Shown here piece by piece: positions 58,938-64,000 of a DNA stretch of 64,000 nucleotides. The notes under the pieces are model-generated. The model worked only from the letters and a program-made list of their open reading frames with translations. It was not told the origin of the DNA and ran no database searches. The translations under genes and the position numbers were made by a program. Position 1 is the stretch's first letter; every line of letters starts with the position of its first letter. The DNA lies in NCBI GenBank assembly GCA_034506255.1, contig JAPDPX010000009.1, positions 148,501-212,500 on the forward strand. The letters are read 5' to 3'. Source of the DNA: a candidate division KSB1 bacterium (GTDB taxonomy: Bacteria > Zhuqueibacterota > Zhuqueibacteria > Zhuqueibacterales > Zhuqueibacteraceae).

Positions 58938-59717
58938 ATGAGGTGGGGCTCGCAGGTGTTCGTCACAGCAATGTTCTGGACGATTGCCGTTGCTGGCAAC
59001 GTTGCGGTTGGACAGATCAAGGGCAGGGTGACACTCGCCCGCATGCCGGCATTGGAGGCCGGCCGGCCCGTCACGAAGAATCCCGCGCTGTGCGGCAGTT
59101 TACTGGTTGACGAGTCGCTGGTGATTGGCAAAAAATTGGAGCTGAAGAATGCCGTGGTGTTCCTGGCCAATGTCCGGCCGGACACACTGCCGCCGGTCGA
59201 TGTCACGCTGGCAATTTCGAAATGCGCGCTGCGGCCGCGCGTGGCGGCATTGCTCGCCGGCGATCGTCTGGTGATTGAAAATCGTGATGCCACACTCCAT
59301 CATGCCCGCGGCTATTTGCACCGCTTCCGACCGGGCTGGCAGGGGGTGGTGACGCGGGATATTTTCGAGGAGCAGGCCGCGAGCCTCTTCAATTTTGCCT
59401 TTCCGACAGCAGGGGCGGTTGCAGTGGATACCTTGCGCCAACCCGGCGTGTTGGAAATTCGCAGTGAAATTGGTTATGACGGGATGCGCGCCTGGGTGCT
59501 GGTTCTGCCGCACCGCTTCTTCACGCTGACGAATGAGAACGGGGAATTCACCCTGGACAACGTTCCGCCCGGCCAGTTTGACATGGTTTTGTGGCATGAG
59601 CGGCTGGGGGTCATGCGCCAACTGGTTGAAGTGGTGCGCGGCAGGAAGACGGAATTGGCACTTGTTTGGGAGAGCAGCGGACCTGCGACAGCGCCGGCGG
59701 ATTCTCTCTCCCCTTGA
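58938..59717 (+). CDS. Secreted cupredoxin-like / carboxypeptidase-regulatory-like protein
   Basis: A 259-aa protein with a signal peptide (FVTAMFWTIAVAGNVAVGQ). The middle part matches the cupredoxin-like pattern of plastocyanin or methylamine-utilisation-type proteins (VVFLANVRPDTLPP ... ISKCALRPRVAALLAGDRLVIENRDATLHHARG). The C-terminal ~70 residues (HRFFTLTNENGEFTLDNVPPGQFDMVLWHE) resemble a carboxypeptidase-regulatory-like beta-sandwich. A Cys and His pair are present, but a complete type-1 copper site was not verified. SD GGAG precedes ATG 58938. It is convergent with citrate synthase. Confidence 0.7.
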   Translation: MRWGSQVFVTAMFWTIAVAGNVAVGQIKGRVTLARMPALEAGRPVTKNPALCGSLLVDESLVIGKKLELKNAVVFLANVRPDTLPPVDVTLAISKCALRPRVAALLAGDRLVIENRDATLHHARGYLHRFRPGWQGVVTRDIFEEQAASLFNFAFPTAGAVAVDTLRQPGVLEIRSEIGYDGMRAWVLVLPHRFFTLTNENGEFTLDNVPPGQFDMVLWHERLGVMRQLVEVVRGRKTELALVWESSGPATAPADSLSP

Positions 59718-59758
59718 GGCAGGCGGGATTGGCGGCGGCCGACCGGTGCCTGTTTTGC

Positions 59759-60931
59759 TCAGCGCTGATCGATGGGCACGTACGGCATTTCCCGCGGGCC
59801 TTGATAGACGGCATCCGGCCGGTAGAGGCGATTGTCGCTCAATTGTTCGAGCACATGCGCGGTCCAGCCGGCCACGCGGCTCACGGCAAAAATCGGAGTG
59901 AAGAGCTCGGGTTCGAGGCCGAGATAGTAATAGACCGAGGCGGAATAGAAATCAACGTTGGGATAAATGCCGCGGCTGCTCACTTCGCGCGCCATCACCT
60001 CCTCCATCTTTCTGGACATTTCATACCACTTCATATTGCCGGTGATTTGCGCGAGCTTTTCCGAGTATTGGTTGAGCAGGCGGGCACGCGGATCATAGGT
60101 TTTGTAGACGCGGTGGCCAAACCCCATCACTTTTTCCTTCCTCTGCAGCTTGTTCATCACCCACGCCTCCACCCTGTCCAAACTGCCGATCGCCAGCAGG
60201 TTTTGCATCACGCCGGCATTGGCACCGCCGTGCAGCGGGCCTTTCAAGCTGCCCACGGCCGCGGTGAGTGCGGCGTACATGTCCGTCAGGGAGGAAATGC
60301 AAACCCGCGCGGTGAACGTGGAAGCGTTGAAGCCGTGATCGGCGTGCAGAATCAAGGCGACATCGAGCACACGGGCGGAGTATTCGTCGGGCACCACGCC
60401 GTTGATCTGATGCAGACAGTGGGCGGCATGGTTCAAATCGGTGCGCGGTGGCACGGGTTTTTCGCCCTTGCGGTGGCGCTGGATCGCGCCCACGATGGCG
60501 GGAAAGGCAGCGATCAAGTTGATCGCGCGCTGGCGATTTTTTGCGAGGGAATTGTCAGCGGGTGCATCATCGAACAAGCCGAGCGCGGAGACGGCGGTGC
60601 GCAGCAGGTCCATGGGATCCGCCGTCCGCGGAAAGGAGAGCAACAGCGCGAGCACTTCCGGCGGCAGTTGGCGCTGCGCCTTGAGGGCATTTTCAAAATC
60701 AGCCAGCTCGTCGCGCTTGGGCAGGTGGCCGGAAAGCAGGAAAAAGGCGGTTTCTTCGAAGGTGGAGTGTTCGGCCAGCTCGGCGATGGGAATGCCGCGG
60801 TAGAGCAGCACCCCTTTTTGGCCATCGATCGAGCAAATTTTGCTGGGCGCGGCGATCACACCCTCCAAGCCCGGCCGGTACTCCACTTTGTTGCCTGCGG
60901 CGTCGGTCAACTCCATTACTTTTTCTGCCAT
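59759..60931 (-). CDS. gltA: Citrate synthase
   Basis: A 390-aa enzyme that condenses acetyl-CoA and oxaloacetate at the entry of the TCA cycle. Catalytic residues are H234 (GPLHGGAN), H273 (GFGHRVYK) and D327 (YPNVDFYSA); LHADHGFNAST includes H199. The length is close to the short bacterial type (about 370-390 aa). SD AAAGGAGAGGAG lies directly upstream of ATG 60931. The 5' leader has a perfect hairpin (60963-60980) and a candidate promoter (61012-61039). The gene stands alone, convergent with the cupredoxin-like gene. Confidence 0.96.
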   Translation of the reverse strand: MAEKVMELTDAAGNKVEYRPGLEGVIAAPSKICSIDGQKGVLLYRGIPIAELAEHSTFEETAFFLLSGHLPKRDELADFENALKAQRQLPPEVLALLLSFPRTADPMDLLRTAVSALGLFDDAPADNSLAKNRQRAINLIAAFPAIVGAIQRHRKGEKPVPPRTDLNHAAHCLHQINGVVPDEYSARVLDVALILHADHGFNASTFTARVCISSLTDMYAALTAAVGSLKGPLHGGANAGVMQNLLAIGSLDRVEAWVMNKLQRKEKVMGFGHRVYKTYDPRARLLNQYSEKLAQITGNMKWYEMSRKMEEVMAREVSSRGIYPNVDFYSASVYYYLGLEPELFTPIFAVSRVAGWTAHVLEQLSDNRLYRPDAVYQGPREMPYVPIDQR

Positions 60932-60962
60932 TGCTCCTCTCCTTTCCGGCAGCTTTCATGAA

Positions 60963-60980
60963 GCCGGCTCGTCAGCCGGC
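60963..60980. promoter_or_regulatory. Hairpin in the gltA leader
   Basis: GCCGGCT-CGTC-AGCCGGC is a perfect 7-bp stem with a 4-nt loop, 32 bp before the gltA start. No T-run follows, so it is not a terminator. Confidence 0.5.
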
Positions 60981-61011
60981 GCGCGATGATAGTGATCGAA
61001 TCGATGACGGT

Positions 61012-61039
61012 ATACTAGAAAAAAATGTGCGAAAAGCAA
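61012..61039 (-). promoter_or_regulatory. Promoter candidate for gltA
   Basis: On the minus strand TTGCTT (61039-61034), 16-bp AT-rich spacer and TAGTAT (61017-61012). The remaining part of the divergent gap, to 61264, holds a GCTTGA/TCAAGC hairpin (61149-61164) and no gene. Confidence 0.4.
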
Positions 61040-61264
61040 GCGCGGGCCATGTGCACACCTTTTGCGCAGATTGCGGTCACTTGCTTCACACTCGAATTCG
61101 CGAGACAGTGGTTCGCCGCGCCAATGGCAGCGCATTTCCAGTAGGGTGGCTTGAAAAATCAAGCTAGGGTCAAGTAATTTTTGAGGAAGCGGCGTGCCGG
61201 CATGGTTGGCATATCGGTTGCTGGAGGACGAAGAGAAAGTTCGACTCTCAGATTGGAGACCGTT

Positions 61265-61975
61265 ATGCCGGTAACAGCTTTGATGATTCGTCAGGCAAGC
61301 AAGAACGACACGCGCAAGCGCCGCAACTGGTTGCGGCGGCAGGAGCGCCATGCAATCACGTGGCTGTGCCGTCGCACGCCGCAATTTGTGACTTCGAATA
61401 TCTTAACCGGCCTCGGCCTGGTTGGCGCCATTGTGATCTTTTTGAGCTTGACTGCCGCGGGGCAGAATCGCTGGTGGCTGATGGGCGCGATTCCCGGCCT
61501 GGCCCTTCACTGGCTGGGTGACTCCCTCGATGGCCGGCTGGCCTATTTTCGCAATCGCCCGCGCAAGTGGTTTGGCTTTGCGCTCGACTTGATGATGGAT
61601 TGGATTTCGCTGTGCGTGGTGGCGGCCGGGCTGGCGCTGTATTTCAACTCGCTGCGTTTCGTTCCCATCGTTTTCATGGTGGCCTATGGCGGCCGCATGT
61701 TGATTGCTGTGGTGCACTATACGATCACAAAGGTCTACCGCATCGACAGCGGCAAGATCGGTCCGACGGAAGTGCGGTTGCTGCTCGCCTGTGCCGCGCT
61801 GGCGGAGATATTCTTGCCGGGCAGCCTGCTGCTGCTGACCAGCCTGGCAACACTGGCCCTGCTGGTTGTGGATGGGCTCGAGTTGGCGCACTTGCTCAGC
61901 GCGGCTGACCAACGCGACCGTGCTGAACGGCCTCGCGATTGGGGCAAGACTGCGGCGCCGGTTGCACGCCCTTAG
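61265..61975 (+). CDS. CDP-alcohol phosphatidyltransferase family protein
   Basis: A 236-aa membrane protein with a basic N-terminus and about six TM helices (NILTGLGLVGAIVIFLSL, WWLMGAIPGLALHWL, LDLMMDWISLCVVAAGLALY, AALAEIFLPGSLLLLTSLATLALLV). The CDP-alcohol motif D-x2-DG-x2-AR-x8-G-x3-D-x3-D appears with D86, D89, G90, A93, G104, D108 and D112, but the usual Arg after the Ala is Tyr (Y94). It would transfer a phosphatidyl or similar group from CDP-diacylglycerol. The product cannot be predicted. SD GGAG precedes ATG 61265. Confidence 0.82.
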   Translation: MPVTALMIRQASKNDTRKRRNWLRRQERHAITWLCRRTPQFVTSNILTGLGLVGAIVIFLSLTAAGQNRWWLMGAIPGLALHWLGDSLDGRLAYFRNRPRKWFGFALDLMMDWISLCVVAAGLALYFNSLRFVPIVFMVAYGGRMLIAVVHYTITKVYRIDSGKIGPTEVRLLLACAALAEIFLPGSLLLLTSLATLALLVVDGLELAHLLSAADQRDRAERPRDWGKTAAPVARP

Positions 61976-62100
61976 CGCGCCACACTGCTGGAATTGTTCT
62001 TTCTCACAGAAGTAAAACTGCATTTCTATGGTCGACTGTCTGCAATAGCGTCGCGATTGTAGTCACAGGGTTTGCGTGTGTGTGCTGCTGCACGCGCTGC

Positions 62101-63819
62101 TCACTTTTCGGGCAACAGAATTCCCCCCTGTTCACGATCATAGACGATTTCCCCGCCAACGATTGTCATCATGTTTTTGATGCGGAAGAGGCTTGCCTCC
62201 GGCGCCGTTATCGGATCCTGATCCAGCACGGCAAAATCCGCAAGTTTGCCAACTTCGATGGTGCCTTTCAAATCCTCTTCGAATGCCGCGTACGCACCCC
62301 AAATGGTCAGCGACTTCAGCGCCTCCAGCCGCGTCATCCTGAGTTCCGGGTGCCAGCCTTCACCGCTGAAACCGGTGGTGTCCTTGCGTACGACCGCGGC
62401 ATAGAATTCAATCATGGGATTGCCCTCTTCCACCGGTGCATCCGAGCCGCCGGCGATGCGGCAGCCGGAATCGATGAGCGTCCGCCAGGCATACGCGCCG
62501 CGCAGGCGTGTCAGTCCCAGCCGTCGCACTGCAAAATGCAGATCACCGATGGCATGGCTGGCCTGCATCACGGGCAACACACCCAGCCGGGCGAAACGCG
62601 GCAGATCATCGTCGGCGACGATCTGCGCATGCTCGATGCGGTGTCGTGGCTCGGCAACTTTTCGTGTCGCGATGGGAACTTCGGCCAAAGCTTTCTCATA
62701 GAAAGTGAGCACCTTGCGGTTGGCGGCGTCACCGATCGCGTGGATCGCCATTTGAACGCCTCGTTCTGTCGCGGCTTTGACCACGGGATAAATCTCCTCA
62801 TCCTTGAAGAGGAACAGTCCCTGCGAATTGTCATCGGCGTATTTTTCCAGCAAGGCAGCGCCACGCGAGCCCAGCGCGCCGTCGGCACTGATTTTGACCC
62901 CGCGAATGGTCAGGTGATGGTCGAACAAGCCGATTTCCGGCCCGCGCTGCAGGAGTGAATCGGCGTCGGCGCCCGGCCCGCGCACGAACGCATACAGACG
63001 GACCTTTAGCCTGCCCTGTCGATACTGGGATTTCCACAAGTTGATGGTTTCCCATCCCGAGCCGGCATCGTGCACGGTGGTCAGGCCGTAGGCCAGGGCG
63101 ACGTTATTGGCGGTGATGGCATAACGCTCCTGCATCTCGCGCGAGTGGGTTGGAATGTGTTTGGTCACCAGCGCCATGGCGCGGTCAACAAGCAGGCCGT
63201 TGGGCTTGCCGGATTCATCCTTCAAGATCTCGCCACCCGCCGGGTCGGGCGTGGCCGCGTCGATTCCCGCAATGGCCAGTGCCCTGGAATTCACCACGGC
63301 CATGTGGCCATCGGCGCGATTGAGGCAGACCGGCCGGTCGGGAACGACGCGATCAAGATCATGCCGGGTTGGAAATTGCTTGACCGGCCAATCTTCCTCC
63401 ATCCAGCCACGGCCGGTGATCCACTCTTCCCCGGGTTTGCTGGCAGCCCAATTTTCCAACCGTTTGAGGAACTCAATCAGCGAGGTGCAGCCGTCGAGAT
63501 TCAAATCAAACTCCCGCTTGCCCACGCCTTGAAAATGGTAGTGGCTGTCGATCAGGCCGGGAACCACTGTGCGGCCGTGCAGATCGATGACTCGTGTCTT
63601 GCTGCCGATCAGGCGTTCCACTGCCTGATTTGAGCCGACAAATGTGATCCGGTTGCCGTTCACGGCCACTGCCTGTGCAATGGTGTTATTGGCATCGACA
63701 GTGAGAATGGTGCCGTTTTTCAATACAAGATCGGCAGCTTGCTGTTGAGTCTCGCAGGAAATCATGGGCAAAGCTCCGACAAGCGCAAGACAGATCGACA
63801 GACCAGGTATCGGGTGCAT
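62101..63819 (-). CDS. YtcJ-like amidohydrolase lipoprotein
   Basis: A 572-aa amidohydrolase-superfamily protein of the YtcJ group. The N-terminal segment PGLSICLALVGALPMISC is a lipoprotein-type signal. It then has LKNGTILTVDANNTIAQAVAVNG, the HxH metal motif in PGLIDSHYHFQGVG, HAIGDAANRKVL, RIEHAQIVADDDLPRF and the SDAPVEEGNPM end. It should be a metal-dependent hydrolase acting outside the cytoplasm; the substrate is unknown. SD GAGGAAG lies 6 nt before ATG 63819. It is convergent with the CDP-alcohol phosphatidyltransferase gene. Confidence 0.9.
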   Translation of the reverse strand: MHPIPGLSICLALVGALPMISCETQQQAADLVLKNGTILTVDANNTIAQAVAVNGNRITFVGSNQAVERLIGSKTRVIDLHGRTVVPGLIDSHYHFQGVGKREFDLNLDGCTSLIEFLKRLENWAASKPGEEWITGRGWMEEDWPVKQFPTRHDLDRVVPDRPVCLNRADGHMAVVNSRALAIAGIDAATPDPAGGEILKDESGKPNGLLVDRAMALVTKHIPTHSREMQERYAITANNVALAYGLTTVHDAGSGWETINLWKSQYRQGRLKVRLYAFVRGPGADADSLLQRGPEIGLFDHHLTIRGVKISADGALGSRGAALLEKYADDNSQGLFLFKDEEIYPVVKAATERGVQMAIHAIGDAANRKVLTFYEKALAEVPIATRKVAEPRHRIEHAQIVADDDLPRFARLGVLPVMQASHAIGDLHFAVRRLGLTRLRGAYAWRTLIDSGCRIAGGSDAPVEEGNPMIEFYAAVVRKDTTGFSGEGWHPELRMTRLEALKSLTIWGAYAAFEEDLKGTIEVGKLADFAVLDQDPITAPEASLFRIKNMMTIVGGEIVYDREQGGILLPEK

Positions 63820-63875
63820 TCTCGCTTCCTCATCTTTGACGCAAGCAGGGCAGGAGATGTGCAGCTACTACTTGA

Positions 63876-63886
63876 CTGAATTTTGC
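63876..63886 (+). repeat. Possible solo end of repeat element B
   Basis: CTGAATTTTGC is 11 of the 12 bases of the element B end. The adjoining sequence does not clearly match the element, and no right end was found before the window edge. It may be a remnant or coincidence. Confidence 0.3.
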
Positions 63887-64000
63887 CCAATAAAGCATGG
63901 CCACTGCAAATCCGCAAGTGAATTTGTCTGAACCGTTGACGTTTCGTCTTGTCGTGCCCCCCCGTTGGAGGGCAAACGAGGGGATACTCCGGCACACGGC

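Noticed and set aside
1..64000. CRISPR array, prophage, integrase, transposase or restriction-modification locus
   Set aside because: No regular direct repeats with spacers, and no protein resembling Cas, integrase, transposase or DNA methylase was seen; the HNH protein is of a housekeeping-type group without a methylase partner.

Overview
The window is a gene-dense, roughly 60% GC stretch of a bacterial chromosome from a diderm (Gram-negative-type) organism. Outer-membrane evidence is strong: an Omp85-type barrel, TamB, a complete Tol-Pal operon, an ExbB-ExbD-ExbD-TonB operon and several lipoproteins. The family mix (DUF4837 lipoprotein, DUF2723 membrane protein, two ExbD genes followed by TonB, a PstS-like lipoprotein and a TPR protein) points to the FCB superphylum. 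A candidate lineage such as KSB1 is my best guess, but it is an inference from gene content only. No rRNA, tRNA, CRISPR array, phage or transposase gene was recognised.

Layout. 1-3.0 kb: the 3' end of an Omp85-barrel gene, a zinc-ribbon-like CPXCG protein and a sorbosone-dehydrogenase-like secreted protein. 3.2-16 kb: mostly housekeeping genes on the + strand (HNH endonuclease, TrpRS with a probable Fe-S motif, ScpA, ScpB with a very long tail, an RsuA/RluB-type pseudouridine synthase, an unrecognised 573-aa Rossmann protein, Cmk, PlsC, ribosomal protein S1, a SPOR-domain protein). 16-28 kb: MoeA, a GlsB-like membrane protein, a DUF4139 protein, RecG, and a DUF2723 / glycosyltransferase / methyltransferase / DUF4837 cluster. 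28.5-39.3 kb: a KinB-like histidine kinase with a sigma-54 activator, then a nine-gene operon (STAS, ExbB, ExbD, ExbD, TonB, small membrane protein, PstS-like lipoprotein, TPR protein, PsbP-like lipoprotein). A well-matched -24/-12 promoter precedes that operon. 39.4-48.4 kb: SDR, a repeat-rich intergenic island, TamB and UppS on the - strand, a small orphan protein and a polyphosphate-glucokinase-like gene. 48.7-54.6 kb: tolQ-tolR-tolA/tonB-tolB-pal-cpoB and a thioredoxin-like ferredoxin. 54.6-57.8 kb: a sparse accessory zone with decayed genes and a two-gene nucleotidyltransferase module. 58-64 kb: SDR, cupredoxin-like secreted protein, citrate synthase, CDP-alcohol phosphatidyltransferase and a YtcJ-like amidohydrolase lipoprotein.

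Two energised envelope machines lie side by side. The Exb/TonB operon would drive outer-membrane receptors and the Tol-Pal operon would maintain the envelope. The kinase/sigma-54 activator pair directly upstream of the Exb/TonB operon, together with the -24/-12 element, suggests that the operon is a regulated target.

The most unusual non-coding content is a set of small non-autonomous repeats with terminal inverted repeats. A 122-bp element occurs at 11.4 kb and 40.2 kb in opposite orientation. A 267/352-bp element with perfect 12-bp ends occurs at 17.5 kb and 40.3 kb. A 73-bp element and a row of three hairpins lie next to these at 40.7-41.0 kb. No wholly new defence or metabolic system is obvious. 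The best candidates for novelty are the sigma-54/STAS/TonB arrangement, the repeat families, the ScpB tail, the 573-aa Rossmann protein and the nucleotidyltransferase module.
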